A program made the translations under genes and the position numbers. The notes under the pieces were generated by a model. The model did not search any database. It saw nothing but the letters and a program-made list of their open reading frames with translations, and was not told where the DNA came from. DNA of 64,000 nt from contig JAEZLR010000020.1 in NCBI GenBank assembly GCA_023415205.1, positions 13,060-77,059 of the forward strand. Direction: 5' to 3'. Below, piece by piece: positions 8,350 to 17,489 of the stretch (the first letter of the stretch is position 1; the number at the start of each line of letters is the position of its first letter). This stretch comes from Bacillota bacterium. GTDB lineage: Bacteria > Bacillota > Clostridia > DSM-8532.

Positions 8350-9240
8350 ATGAGCTTTCCCCCTTTACGGCAAAGAAAAATGAAACCCCGCTTTCGAATA
8401 GCAAACAGATCACGCTTCGCTGCTGTGATACTGGTTTTTTTGCTTGCCATGACGGCCGTGCTAGTGATTATAGCTAAAAGTAAGGATCAGCCTTCGCAGG
8501 GAAGCTCGGTAGTGGTCACCCCGATAGTTCTACCCACACCCGACCCTGTTCCCACCCCTCCTCCTTTTGACATTCCTGAAGGGAAAATTATGGACCCTGT
8601 TCTGGTGGTCATTGACGCCGGTCATGGAGGAGGCGACGGAGGCACTATTTCTCCCTATGTGGACAAATTTTATGAGAAGGATATAACCCTATATATGGCT
8701 CAAAAGGTGGTTTCCCTTCTCAAGGATAAAGGTATCGACGCAGTTTTAACCCGTGATGGGGACTACCGTTTCAGCGAGGTCAATAGAGAAGATTTGTTAA
8801 CCCGTGCTAATATAGCCAATGACAATAAGGCCTCTCTCTTTGTCAGTATCCATGTTAATGCCTATGATATAAGCGAAAGAGGAGGGGCTGGGGTCAATGG
8901 GATGGAAGTGTATTACCTCAACAAAGAAGAAATGTATACTGAGTTTGACGACAAAAGATTTGCACAAATTATAGCGGATGAGGTTACCAAATCCAACGGG
9001 ATTAAGTTTAACGGTATCAAGAGCAATGATTTCTCAGTTCTCCGTAACACCAAAATGCCAGCCGTACTGGTTGAAACCGCCTATATAACAAATAAGGAGG
9101 ACCATGCACGACTGGCATCCCAGGATTTCAAGGATAACACGGCCAAAGGAATTGCGGACGGTATAGAACTAACGCTTAAAGAAATTGATGCCTTTGAGTA
9201 TGAGGGTACAATGTATGTATTTAAAGAGTCGGGGGAATAA
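8350..9240 (+). CDS. N-acetylmuramoyl-L-alanine amidase (Amidase_3), membrane-anchored
   Basis: The 296-residue product has a basic start, one membrane segment or signal anchor (about residues 23-43) and a Pro/Thr-rich linker (VVTPIVLPTPDPVPTPPP). An Amidase_3 catalytic domain follows from about residue 90. Zinc-site features are visible: VIDAGHGGGDGG (His), a Glu in FYEKDITLYMA, SIHVNA (His), and the catalytic Glu in PAVLVETAYITN. The enzyme cuts the bond between MurNAc and the stem peptide. Placement after gpr suggests a CwlD-like role in spore cortex maturation, but the linker and length (CwlD is shorter) leave a vegetative wall role open. The upstream ribosome binding site is weak (CGGAG). 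The stop is only 6 bases from the ligA start. Confidence 0.88.
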   Translation: MSFPPLRQRKMKPRFRIANRSRFAAVILVFLLAMTAVLVIIAKSKDQPSQGSSVVVTPIVLPTPDPVPTPPPFDIPEGKIMDPVLVVIDAGHGGGDGGTISPYVDKFYEKDITLYMAQKVVSLLKDKGIDAVLTRDGDYRFSEVNREDLLTRANIANDNKASLFVSIHVNAYDISERGGAGVNGMEVYYLNKEEMYTEFDDKRFAQIIADEVTKSNGIKFNGIKSNDFSVLRNTKMPAVLVETAYITNKEDHARLASQDFKDNTAKGIADGIELTLKEIDAFEYEGTMYVFKESGE

Positions 9241-9246
9241 AGCCGT

Positions 9247-11253
9247 ATGAATTACCAGGGAAGAATTGAAGAATTACGGGAGCTTTTAAACTATCATAGC
9301 CACAAATATTATGTGGAAGACAGCCCAGAAATATCGGATTATGACTATGACAGGCTTTATCATGAACTTCTGGATCTGGAGGAAAAGAATCCTCATCTTG
9401 TAACCATCGATTCCCCTACCCAGAGGGTTGGCGGGCAAGCCGAGGAGAGCTTCTCCAAGGTGGTTCATGAGGTCAAGATGGAAAGTCTCATGGACGTTTT
9501 TTCAATAGAAGAGCTTTATGACTTTGATCGCCGTGTCAGGGACAGCCTGGGTCTGGAACAGCCTGAGTATATTGTCGAGAAGAAAATAGATGGTCTTTCT
9601 GTTTCCCTTGAGTATGTGAACGGGCTTTTTGTCAAGGGCTCCACTCGTGGTGATGGAGTGGTGGGCGAGGACGTTACCCAAAACCTGAGAACCATACGTT
9701 CCATCCCCTTAAGGCTTCATTGTGAGAAGGGTACTCAATTGCCTTACCTGGAAGTTCGAGGTGAGGTTTTTATGTCTAAAAAAGATTTTATGGAACTCAA
9801 TGAGCGGCAGGAGGCTCTGGAACAAAAGCTATTTGCCAACCCCCGAAATGCCGCCGCCGGTTCTCTCAGACAGCTTGAGCCCTCGATTACAGCCTCTAGG
9901 AAATTGGATGCCTTTATTTTCAATATCCAGCGCGTCGAAGGTAAAAGCTTTAAGACTCATTCGGAAGGCCTTTCATTTTTAAAGAGCCTGGGTTTTAAAA
10001 TCAGTCCGGAGTTTAAGCGATGCCTCTCCATGGATGAGGTGGTGGAAGAGGTCAAGGCCCTTGGGGAACTGAGGGGGAATCTTCCCTTTGAGACTGACGG
10101 AGCGGTGATTAAAGTCAATGACCTTCATCACCGAGCTTTACTTGGCTCAACCAGTAAAGCCCCCAGATGGGCGGTAGCCTATAAATATCCTCCAGAGGTA
10201 AAAAAAACCCGGCTTAAGGAAATTATCATTCAGGTGGGTCGAACAGGAGCGTTGACTCCCAATGCCGTTTTGGAGCCCGTCCGTTTGGCAGGGACTACTG
10301 TGGCCCGCGCCACCTTGCATAACGAGGATTTTATTAAGGAAAGAGATATACGTATAGGGGATATGGTATGGGTCCGTAAGGCAGGGGAAATCATTCCTGA
10401 GGTGATGGAGGTAGATTTCTCTTCCCGTCCGGAAAATACCCAGCCCTACGAAATGCCCCAAAAATGCCCTGTTTGTGGCGCTCCCGCACTGAGAGAGGAT
10501 CAGGAAGCTGTCACAAGATGCACGGGTATTGAGTGCCCCGCCCGGCTTTTTAGGAGCCTTGTTCATTTTGCTTCTCGGGATGCCATGAACATCGAGGGCT
10601 TGGGCCCTGCACTTGTAGAACTCTTATTGGCAAAGGATCTGATTAAAGGGATTCCCGATCTTTACAGCCTTCATGAAAAGCGCAGTGAGCTGATCTCCTT
10701 GGATCGGATGGGTGAAAAATCCGTGGACAACCTGTTGACCTCTATTGACCGATCCAAGGAAAATGATCTGTCTCGCTTAATCTTTGGCTTGGGTATCCGA
10801 CATATCGGCCTTCGGGCAGCGCAGCTTGCCTCAGAACATTTTAAAACCATGGACGCCGTCCTTGGGGCCAGCCGTGAGGACATACAGAGGGTGCCTGAAT
10901 TCGGAGAAAAAATGGCCGAAAGCCTGGAAGGCTTTATGAAGCAGGAGCAGACCCGTCATACTCTGGAGCTCCTAAAATCTATGGGAGTCACGATGACTTC
11001 AAAGGTACAAAGAAATACCCAGGGCATTTTTTCAGGAATGACCTTTGTCCTGACAGGAACATTGCCCACCTTTTCAAGAAATGAGGCCTCGGCCATGATT
11101 GAGGAACGGGGCGGAAAGATATCAGGAAGTGTTTCAAAGAAGACCACTTATGTCCTTGCTGGCAGTGATGCGGGGAGCAAACTTGACAAAGCAGTGCAGC
11201 TTGGCGTTACAATTATAGATGAAGAAACCTTCCTTAAAATGTGCAACGGTTAA
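9247..11253 (+). CDS. ligA: NAD+-dependent DNA ligase
   Basis: The 668-residue product has the full LigA architecture. There is an N-terminal NMN-binding Ia domain (YYVEDSPEISDYDYDRLYHEL) and an adenylation domain with the KIDG motif, in which Lys113 should be the AMP-accepting residue. An OB fold follows (about 315-400), then a four-Cys zinc finger (CPVCGAP and CTGIECPA), helix-hairpin-helix repeats and a C-terminal BRCT domain (about 590-668). It seals nicks during replication and repair. The ATG at 9247 is chosen because GGGGGA in the end of the amidase gene lies at a normal distance and the family's N-terminus aligns here. The close spacing suggests co-transcription with the amidase. Confidence 0.97.
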   Translation: MNYQGRIEELRELLNYHSHKYYVEDSPEISDYDYDRLYHELLDLEEKNPHLVTIDSPTQRVGGQAEESFSKVVHEVKMESLMDVFSIEELYDFDRRVRDSLGLEQPEYIVEKKIDGLSVSLEYVNGLFVKGSTRGDGVVGEDVTQNLRTIRSIPLRLHCEKGTQLPYLEVRGEVFMSKKDFMELNERQEALEQKLFANPRNAAAGSLRQLEPSITASRKLDAFIFNIQRVEGKSFKTHSEGLSFLKSLGFKISPEFKRCLSMDEVVEEVKALGELRGNLPFETDGAVIKVNDLHHRALLGSTSKAPRWAVAYKYPPEVKKTRLKEIIIQVGRTGALTPNAVLEPVRLAGTTVARATLHNEDFIKERDIRIGDMVWVRKAGEIIPEVMEVDFSSRPENTQPYEMPQKCPVCGAPALREDQEAVTRCTGIECPARLFRSLVHFASRDAMNIEGLGPALVELLLAKDLIKGIPDLYSLHEKRSELISLDRMGEKSVDNLLTSIDRSKENDLSRLIFGLGIRHIGLRAAQLASEHFKTMDAVLGASREDIQRVPEFGEKMAESLEGFMKQEQTRHTLELLKSMGVTMTSKVQRNTQGIFSGMTFVLTGTLPTFSRNEASAMIEERGGKISGSVSKKTTYVLAGSDAGSKLDKAVQLGVTIIDEETFLKMCNG

Positions 11254-11332
11254 GATCAGTCAAAAGATAAACGATATAAATAATAGTATCAAAAGAAAAA
11301 AATTACAATTTACTTGTCCGGAGGTCTGGACT

Positions 11333-12382
11333 ATGAAAGAGGATAAGGCGATTCTTTCCATTGATTCTGTAAAGCCTGGAATGAGTACAGCAGAGGTCGT
11401 TTTTAACAAACTGGGGAGTGTCATCCTGTGGGAGAACGTCACACTGGACGAAAATATGATTACCAAGCTAAAAAATATGGGTGTTCTGACCATAGCCGTG
11501 CGTCCTGAAAAACCCAAAATAACCTTTGTCCGTCCCGAGTCGTCCCAGGAGTTCATGGTTGAATACGAGCGGGATATTAACAGCACCAAACAGATATTCC
11601 AGGATATTTCATCGGGGAGAACACTGAATGCACAAACTGCACAATACATAGTTGATTCTGTTCTGGACCGTGTGGATACCCAGAGAAACATCATAGAATC
11701 CATCACACAGGTTCGGGCCATTGACGAGTATACCTATTATCACAGCCTTAATGTTTCCATGCTCTGCATGCTCATGGGAAAATGGCTGAGGCTGGATGAC
11801 TACAGTGTGAGAAATCTTACTCAGGCGGGCCTTTTACATGATCTTGGGAAGACCCAGATCCCGCTTAATATTTTAAACAAGCCCGGTAAGCTCACTGATG
11901 CAGAGTTTGATGAGATTAGAAGGCATTCCGAATATGGGTATACTCTTATCCATCAGGTGGATGGCGTAGCGCCCGAGGTAGCTCTTGCAGTACTTACCCA
12001 TCATGAAAAAGAAGATGGAAGCGGATATCCCATGGGACTTACGGGAGATAAGCTAAACCTGTATTCCAAGGTCATCACTGTGGTAGATATCTACGATGCT
12101 ATGACGGCTAACAGATCCTATCACCGCAAGGATACCCCCTTCAAGGTCTTTGAACTCATGCAGCACGGAAGCTTTGGAGTACTGGATCCCGTGGTTTTGA
12201 AGGTTTTCCTTGATAATATTACTAACTACTATATTGGCACTAAGGTGAGACTCAATACCGGTGAGATGGGCGAAGTCATCTTTATGAATAGGATGAACCT
12301 GTCAAAGCCAGTGGTCATGGTTAATGACCGCTACATCGACACATCGGTTTCGAAAATAGTGAGAATAGTGGAATTTGTCTAA
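11333..12382 (+). CDS. HD-GYP domain protein, probable cyclic-di-GMP phosphodiesterase
   Basis: The 349-residue product starts at the ATG at 11333, which follows CCGGAGG. A longer frame from 11219 would overlap ligA and lacks a ribosome binding site. The N-terminal 100 residues are a small DUF3391-like or adaptor region. The HD-GYP domain spans about residues 130-320, with YYHSLNVS, LLHDLGK (HD pair), HSEYG, LTHHEKEDGSGYP (the GYP motif, here SGYP) and VVDIYDAMTANRSY. Family members hydrolyse cyclic-di-GMP. No sensor or transmembrane domain is present, so it acts in the cytoplasm. It may lower cyclic-di-GMP and so affect the PilZ protein at 48527-49201; that link is inference. Confidence 0.88.
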   Translation: MKEDKAILSIDSVKPGMSTAEVVFNKLGSVILWENVTLDENMITKLKNMGVLTIAVRPEKPKITFVRPESSQEFMVEYERDINSTKQIFQDISSGRTLNAQTAQYIVDSVLDRVDTQRNIIESITQVRAIDEYTYYHSLNVSMLCMLMGKWLRLDDYSVRNLTQAGLLHDLGKTQIPLNILNKPGKLTDAEFDEIRRHSEYGYTLIHQVDGVAPEVALAVLTHHEKEDGSGYPMGLTGDKLNLYSKVITVVDIYDAMTANRSYHRKDTPFKVFELMQHGSFGVLDPVVLKVFLDNITNYYIGTKVRLNTGEMGEVIFMNRMNLSKPVVMVNDRYIDTSVSKIVRIVEFV

Positions 12383-12406
12383 GGATATTTGGAAAGCGAG
12401 GATGAA

Positions 12407-13126
12407 ATGAACAAGGGCCATCGGGGCATGATGTTTATCATATTTCTTCTGTTCGGTATCTTTATCAGTCTCCAATTTCGAGGTATTGTCCAGAGCGGTT
12501 CCGATGACGGAACCAATTTAAAGCAGTTGGACATGGAGCTAAAGGCTACCCAGGCCGAGAATGCGATGCTGATAGAGCAATTAACCCATCTTGAGGCCGA
12601 ACTGGATGTTCTGACGCAGAATATCGGTAGCAAAATGAACAATCAAAAGGTCAACGACCTTTTAAAACAGAGGGATTATGAATATTTCAGGGCAGGGCTT
12701 ACGCCAGTCTCGGGCAGGGGAGTTACTATCACCTTGAAGGATGCCGTGGCTATTGGAGAGCTGGATATTGAAGACTATATCATCCATGACTCCGATGTCA
12801 CCGCAATACTTGACGAGCTGAAGGCCAACGGGGCTCAGGCTATCTCCATCAATGGGGAGCGTCTCATTTCAACCACCAAACCCGTTTGCGCAGGCCCCAC
12901 CATCATCGTCAATGACAGCCGATACCCCTCGCCCTATGTCATTAAGGCCATTGGTGACCCCGATGTTCTGCATGATGCTATTCAGAGTATGGCCCAGGTG
13001 GCGTTTATGCGTCTGGCCGATATCCGGATTGATATTGTCAAGGAGGAAGCGGTGGTTGTGGATCGGTACCACCCCTACCGTTCATTTGACAAAGCTTTTA
13101 AAGGTCTGGAGGTAGTTAAAAAATGA
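12407..13126 (+). CDS. DUF881 family membrane protein (first of two)
   Basis: The 239-residue product has an N-terminal membrane segment (about residues 6-23), a coiled-coil stretch rich in Glu, Leu and Gln (about 35-70) and a C-terminal DUF881 domain. That domain contains GVTITLKDA, HDSDVTAILDELKANGAQAISINGERL and PYVIKAIGDPD. The ATG at 12407 is preferred over a TTG at 12389 because GCGAGG sits 5 bases upstream. DUF881 proteins (YlxW/YlxX in Bacillus) occur near cell-division genes, but their function is not settled. The gene overlaps the next one by 4 bases (ATGA), so they are translated together. Confidence 0.85.
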   Translation: MNKGHRGMMFIIFLLFGIFISLQFRGIVQSGSDDGTNLKQLDMELKATQAENAMLIEQLTHLEAELDVLTQNIGSKMNNQKVNDLLKQRDYEYFRAGLTPVSGRGVTITLKDAVAIGELDIEDYIIHDSDVTAILDELKANGAQAISINGERLISTTKPVCAGPTIIVNDSRYPSPYVIKAIGDPDVLHDAIQSMAQVAFMRLADIRIDIVKEEAVVVDRYHPYRSFDKAFKGLEVVKK

Positions 13127-13818
13127 GAGTCTTTAAAATAATATCCCTCACGGCAGTTTGTCTTATTTTGGGAGTGACCATTGCCCTTCAGTTTAAAAGT
13201 GTGAAGGTCAATCAGGTTCTGGCACAATATGAGAAGAAGAATTATAGCGAAATCATTGACGAACTCCTTTTGGAAAAGAGCAATAATGATAAGCTGAAAG
13301 TACGTCTCCAAGAGCTTCAGAAGGATGTGGATGCCTTTAAGTCTGGTGAAAACAGTGATAAAAAATATATTGAGGATCTGGAAAAAGCAGTGCTCAATGC
13401 CCGTATGATGGCAGGCCTAGAGACGGTCAAGGGAAGTGGGATCGTCTTATATATGGAGGCCCAGGGAGAAAGGATTATTGAGGATCGCCACATTGAGGAA
13501 ATCATCAATGAGCTTAAGGCCACAGATGTTCAGGCCATTTGTGTCAATGACGAGAGAATTGTTGCCATGAGCGAGATACGAAAGGCCGGCGATTATATCA
13601 TGATCAATGGCAGGCAGCTTGTCCCACCCTATACCATCAAGGCCATTGGTGACGGAGAACGTATAGAGCGGTCCCTTAATCTCTTGGGAGGCGTTTTAGG
13701 AACCTATCAGAAATTTTATGAGTTCAAAGTAGAGCTCAAAAAAGAAGAGAACATTGTGGTGCCAGGAGTCAGGGAGGATTTTTTAAGAATAGACCAGTTG
13801 GCGCCGGTAACACAGTAA
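13123..13818 (+). CDS. DUF881 family membrane protein (second of two)
   Basis: The 231-residue product has the same plan as its upstream neighbour: an N-terminal membrane segment (about 4-22), a long coiled coil (about 30-85) and a DUF881 domain with GSGIVLYMEAQG, HIEEIINELKATDVQAICVNDERI and PYTIKAIGDGE. The two genes are diverged paralogues in tandem, likely from an old duplication. Start and stop overlap (ATGA) with the first gene. The pair lies directly after the HD-GYP gene and ends at a terminator, so the three form one probable operon. Confidence 0.85.
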   Translation: MRVFKIISLTAVCLILGVTIALQFKSVKVNQVLAQYEKKNYSEIIDELLLEKSNNDKLKVRLQELQKDVDAFKSGENSDKKYIEDLEKAVLNARMMAGLETVKGSGIVLYMEAQGERIIEDRHIEEIINELKATDVQAICVNDERIVAMSEIRKAGDYIMINGRQLVPPYTIKAIGDGERIERSLNLLGGVLGTYQKFYEFKVELKKEENIVVPGVREDFLRIDQLAPVTQ

Positions 13819-13857
13819 TTTTGGCATGTCCCCCTATCATATCATAAGAATAGGAAA

Positions 13858-13890
13858 CAAAGAGTCATTGAGTAGCAATGGCTCTTTTTT
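13858..13890 (+). terminator. Rho-independent terminator after DUF881 pair
   Basis: A stem AAAGAGTCATTG / CAATGGCTCTTT (one mismatch) with a short loop is followed by a run of six T. A second hairpin without a good T run, CTTTGAA / TTCAAAG, lies at 13910-13931 in the pdaA leader. Confidence 0.85.
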
Positions 13891-13997
13891 GTTACAGGGT
13901 ACAAAGGTTCTTTGAAAGCCAGCCTTCAAAGGGCTTTAATGTGTTACTAAATTGTATCCGAGAGCATAAAGCCTAAAGAACCGAAAGGGGTGCTTCC

Positions 13998-14906
13998 ATG
14001 CAAAGAATCAGCCGATACTTCCCCATGATTATTATCGTTGTGCTCATGGCACTGACCATTACTCTGTTCGTTATACCCGAGCTTCCTGATATGTCCGCAT
14101 GGATTTATTCAGTGGAAATCACGGGAGGTCTCTCCGAGGGGGTTGTTCCCAATGATGTTGATTCCCAGTATCTGGCCACTGGGTTCCGTGATGGTTATTC
14201 CTCGCTGAGAAGCTGGGGGATTGCCCGCGGCAAAAAGGGTGAATTTCCAAGAGCAGATCCAGGCGCCCCGGAACTCATCGCCAAATACAAATCTCTGTAT
14301 ATTGCTGATACCTCAAAGAAAAAGATATATCTTACCTTTGACGAGGGCTATGAAAACGGGTTCACGGGAAAGATTCTCGATGTCCTTATGGAGAACCGGG
14401 TCAATGCCATCTTCTTTATTACCGGACCTTATCTTGAAAAGGAAGAAGCGCTGGTTCAGAGAATGCTCGATGAGGGGCATGCCGTTGGAAATCACACGGT
14501 TCGGCACAAGAGCCTGCCTCTTTTGAGCGACAAGGAGTTGGAGGAAGAGATTATCGGACTGGATAAACGTTTTTATGATAAGTACGGAAAGAACATGGTC
14601 TTCTTACGTCCCCCCAAGGGAGAATATAGTGAAAAAACCCTGGAGATCTCCTCCAAGTTGGGCTATATAAATGTTTTCTGGAGCTTTGCCTATGATGATT
14701 GGGCCGTGGATCGTCAAAGGGGATGGGAATATGCCTTTGAAAAGGTTAAGAATAATCTGCACAACGGAGAGATCATGCTTCTTCATGCTGTATCGCGGGA
14801 TAATGCAGAGGCACTGGACGCCATCATACACCATGCTCAGGAATCCGGGTATGAGTTTGGGGATGTGTTCGAACTTGAGCGGATGGCACGGGGTGAAATG
14901 CCATGA
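13998..14906 (+). CDS. pdaA: Polysaccharide deacetylase PdaA, muramic delta-lactam synthesis in spore cortex
   Basis: The 302-residue product has an N-terminal membrane anchor or signal (about residues 9-29) and a NodB-type deacetylase domain from about residue 110. The TFDEGYENG motif is the PdaA-specific version of the NodB TFDDG motif. HAVGNHTVRHKSL gives the metal-binding His residues, FLRPPKGEYS is motif 3, and EIMLLHAVS carries the late motif. In spore formers PdaA removes the N-acetyl group from MurNAc so that muramic delta-lactam, needed for cortex lysis at germination, can form. The ATG at 13998 follows GAAAGGGGTG. It overlaps yqfC by 4 bases, placing it in a sporulation operon with yqfC and yqfD. 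Confidence 0.92.
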   Translation: MQRISRYFPMIIIVVLMALTITLFVIPELPDMSAWIYSVEITGGLSEGVVPNDVDSQYLATGFRDGYSSLRSWGIARGKKGEFPRADPGAPELIAKYKSLYIADTSKKKIYLTFDEGYENGFTGKILDVLMENRVNAIFFITGPYLEKEEALVQRMLDEGHAVGNHTVRHKSLPLLSDKELEEEIIGLDKRFYDKYGKNMVFLRPPKGEYSEKTLEISSKLGYINVFWSFAYDDWAVDRQRGWEYAFEKVKNNLHNGEIMLLHAVSRDNAEALDAIIHHAQESGYEFGDVFELERMARGEMP

Positions 14907-15223
14907 AGAGAGGAATCCACAGAATCAAGCCAACCAAAAAAAAGGATGCAGAAAGCCTTAAATCCCTGGGAGAAAAGCTTGCCAGAATTTTTGAAATACC
15001 CGGAGATGCCATAGGCAGCCGCCCTAAGGTGACGGCCATAGGCCGGGGGGAAGTTATGATTGAAAATTTTAAAGGCATCATGGATTTTCAGGAGGGCATG
15101 ATACGCATCAACACACAAAACGGTGTCATAAAGGTGATGGGTACCAACCTCAATATACGAGAAATTACCAGTGAGGAAATCATCATTGGGGGAAAAATAT
15201 CCAATATTGACTACGATGCGTAG
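14903..15223 (+). CDS. yqfC: Sporulation protein YqfC
   Basis: This is a small 106-residue protein of the YqfC family, with a Lys-rich start and then LARIFEIPGDAIGSRPKVTAIGRGEVMIENFKGI in family order. The C-terminal half is predicted to be beta-rich (MIRINTQNGVIKVMG). YqfC is made in the mother cell in Bacillus; its molecular function is unknown. The start overlaps the pdaA stop (ATGA). yqfD follows closely, as in most spore formers. Confidence 0.93.
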   Translation: MKRGIHRIKPTKKKDAESLKSLGEKLARIFEIPGDAIGSRPKVTAIGRGEVMIENFKGIMDFQEGMIRINTQNGVIKVMGTNLNIREITSEEIIIGGKISNIDYDA

Positions 15224-15303
15224 AAACGTTGAAAAAATTCCGCTATAGCTTAAAGGCGGGAGTGATTTATAAAAAACGCTCCGTAATAGAGAGTGAGGCG
15301 CTT

Positions 15304-16515
15304 ATGTTTCTGGTTCATTTATGGAATTATTTCAGGGGATATGTTATCCTATTGGTGTCTGGTAAGAGCGTGGAGCGGTTTATCAACATATGCTCCAAAC
15401 GTCAGATACTTCTATGGGACATTGTAAGGGTGAATGAATCTTCGGCCACCATGAAGGCAAGCCTCAGAGGATTCAGGCTCATGCGGCCGGCTGCAAAAAA
15501 ATCTGGCTGCCGGGTACATATTCAAAAAAGAAAAGGCTTGCCATTTACCTTTAGCCGTCTTAAAAAAAGAAAGGGCTTCAAGGTGGGGTTTTTCCTTTTT
15601 ATTGCTCTGTTAGTGTTTTCTACTTCGATCATTTGGGATATTCAAATCAAGGGCTGTAAACCGGAAATGATACCCCAGGTTATGAAAGTCCTGAATATGG
15701 AGAAGATAGGAAGAGGAAGCTTTAAGATGGGGTTGAATCCAAAAGAGATAGCTTCCGAAATCAGGCTCAAGGTGGATGGGATAGCCTGGGTGGGTGTTGA
15801 AATCAAGGGTGTTATGCTCTATGTATCCATCGAAGACAGTATTGATGTACCACCGCTTATTAAAAACAACGAGTCTTTTGATATCGTAGCCGAGCGGGAT
15901 GGCTTGATCACCCAGATGGAGGTCTTTGCCGGGAAAGCTTTGGTGAAAGAGGGAGAAACGGTTAAAAAGGATCAAACCCTTATAACGGGAAAGCTGGAGA
16001 GTCAATCTCCTGAGTTCGGAACCCGGGATGTCCATGCGCTGGGCCGCATTATAGCCAGGACATGGTATGAAAGCTCTCTGCCGGTTTCCATGGAATATAC
16101 CCAACGGCTTAGGACGGGGAAAACCCACGAAGTCAGCTACCTGAGATTCTTGGATGGCAAGCTCAGGGTTCCTGGAACAGAGCCGACCTTTGAGCTGTAT
16201 GAAGTCACTACCTATGATAAAACCCTATCGGGTCCCTTTGGATTGAACCTCCCCATAGGCTTGACGATAGAAAAAAGCTTTGAAATAATGGAAAGACAGG
16301 TTACCTTAACTTTGGATGAAGCCTTGAGCATTGCCGAGGAAAGAGCCAGAGAGGATCTCGCAAAAAGAATTCCGCCCGACAGTAAAGTGGTTGATGAAAA
16401 GGTCAAGCATGTTACTGGGGAGAATAACCAAACCTATGTCCAGGTGGTTCTGGAATGTGAGGAGGACATTGCGGGCCTGAAGCCTAAGGAAAACAATAAA
16501 GCACAAGGAGAGTAA
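15304..16515 (+). CDS. yqfD: Sporulation protein YqfD
   Basis: The frame is open from 15229 (a TTG), but the ATG at 15304 is preferred. It has GTGAGG upstream, and the resulting N-terminus (MFLVHLWNYFRGYVIL) and length (403 residues) match the family. The protein has an N-terminal soluble region, one strong membrane segment at about residues 98-116 (VGFFLFIALLVFSTS) and an extracytoplasmic domain of about 280 residues. YqfD is needed for efficient sporulation in Bacillus and is sigma-E controlled there. Its place between yqfC and phoH is the standard order. Function beyond this is not known. Confidence 0.9.
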   Translation: MFLVHLWNYFRGYVILLVSGKSVERFINICSKRQILLWDIVRVNESSATMKASLRGFRLMRPAAKKSGCRVHIQKRKGLPFTFSRLKKRKGFKVGFFLFIALLVFSTSIIWDIQIKGCKPEMIPQVMKVLNMEKIGRGSFKMGLNPKEIASEIRLKVDGIAWVGVEIKGVMLYVSIEDSIDVPPLIKNNESFDIVAERDGLITQMEVFAGKALVKEGETVKKDQTLITGKLESQSPEFGTRDVHALGRIIARTWYESSLPVSMEYTQRLRTGKTHEVSYLRFLDGKLRVPGTEPTFELYEVTTYDKTLSGPFGLNLPIGLTIEKSFEIMERQVTLTLDEALSIAEERAREDLAKRIPPDSKVVDEKVKHVTGENNQTYVQVVLECEEDIAGLKPKENNKAQGE

Positions 16516-16523
16516 TGTAGCCC

Positions 16524-17489
16524 TTGGATACAGTAGTGGAAAGGCTTATTGAGCTGCCCGATCCTGATCTGACAGCCAATGTATTTGGAACCAATGATAG
16601 AAATATCCGCATGCTTGAAGACAAGCTGGATGTAAAAATAACGGCAAGAAACAATGAAATGAGAGTTACAGGCTTTGAAAGCCGTGCCGATTGTACTATT
16701 GACATTATTAAAAGACTGATACTCATTGCAGAGGGCGGAGATATCATCACGGAGCAAAACGTTCGCTATCTGATGGAGCTCACCGAAGAGGAAAGAATCC
16801 ATAGCAATGAGCTGCCTTTGGATCAGGTTTGTGTGACCTACAGAGGAAAGCCCATCAAGTCCAAGACCTTTGGACAGAAAAAATATGTTGAGGCCATGCG
16901 CAAGCATGCCATTGTTTTTGGCATCGGCCCTGCGGGTACAGGAAAAACCTTCCTGGCAGTTGCTCTCGCCGTCAAGGCCTTCAGGGAAAAGCAGGTTAAC
17001 CGAATTATTCTCACCAGACCTGCCGTGGAGGCGGGGGAACGGCTTGGATTTCTGCCCGGTGACCTGCAGAATAAGGTAGACCCTTATTTAAGGCCTCTTT
17101 ATGATGCCCTGTATCATATCATGGGACCTGAAACCTATCAAAGCAACCTGGAAAAAGGGATCATTGAGGTAGCACCTTTAGCCTATATGCGCGGAAGGAC
17201 ATTGGATGACTCCTTTATTATTCTGGATGAGGCCCAGAATACAACTCCCGAACAGATGAAAATGTTTCTCACCAGAATGGGAACGGGCTCCAGAATGGTC
17301 ATCACGGGAGACATCACCCAGATTGATCTTCCAGGCGGTAAATCCGGGTTGATTGAGGCCAGGAGAATCCTATCGGGCGTCGATGGAATCAGCTTTATCA
17401 ACTTGACTGAGCGGGATGTTGTCCGTCATGAGCTGGTTCAACGCATAGTCAAAGCCTATGAGAACGATGCAAGGAACAGGGGTGGTTAA
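16524..17489 (+). CDS. phoH: PhoH family ATPase
   Basis: The 321-residue product has an N-terminal KH-like region (about residues 1-85, FGTNDRNIRMLEDKLDVKI) and a PhoH P-loop domain. Visible motifs are Walker A GPAGTGKT, Walker B DDSFIILDEAQNTTPEQMK, and the sensor region RMVITGDITQIDLPGG. PhoH proteins are RNA-linked NTPases and often sit next to ybeY, as here (via pgpH). The start is a TTG at 16524 with AAGGAG 13 bases upstream; no better start fits the family's N-terminus. The stop codon is directly followed by the pgpH ATG. Confidence 0.95.
   Translation: MDTVVERLIELPDPDLTANVFGTNDRNIRMLEDKLDVKITARNNEMRVTGFESRADCTIDIIKRLILIAEGGDIITEQNVRYLMELTEEERIHSNELPLDQVCVTYRGKPIKSKTFGQKKYVEAMRKHAIVFGIGPAGTGKTFLAVALAVKAFREKQVNRIILTRPAVEAGERLGFLPGDLQNKVDPYLRPLYDALYHIMGPETYQSNLEKGIIEVAPLAYMRGRTLDDSFIILDEAQNTTPEQMKMFLTRMGTGSRMVITGDITQIDLPGGKSGLIEARRILSGVDGISFINLTERDVVRHELVQRIVKAYENDARNRGG

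Noticed and set aside
11219..11332. Longer N-terminus of the HD-GYP protein
   Set aside because: It would overlap ligA and has no ribosome binding site, while the ATG at 11333 follows CCGGAGG.
15229..15303. TTG start giving yqfD 25 more residues
   Set aside because: The ATG at 15304 has a better ribosome binding site and gives the family's usual N-terminus and length.
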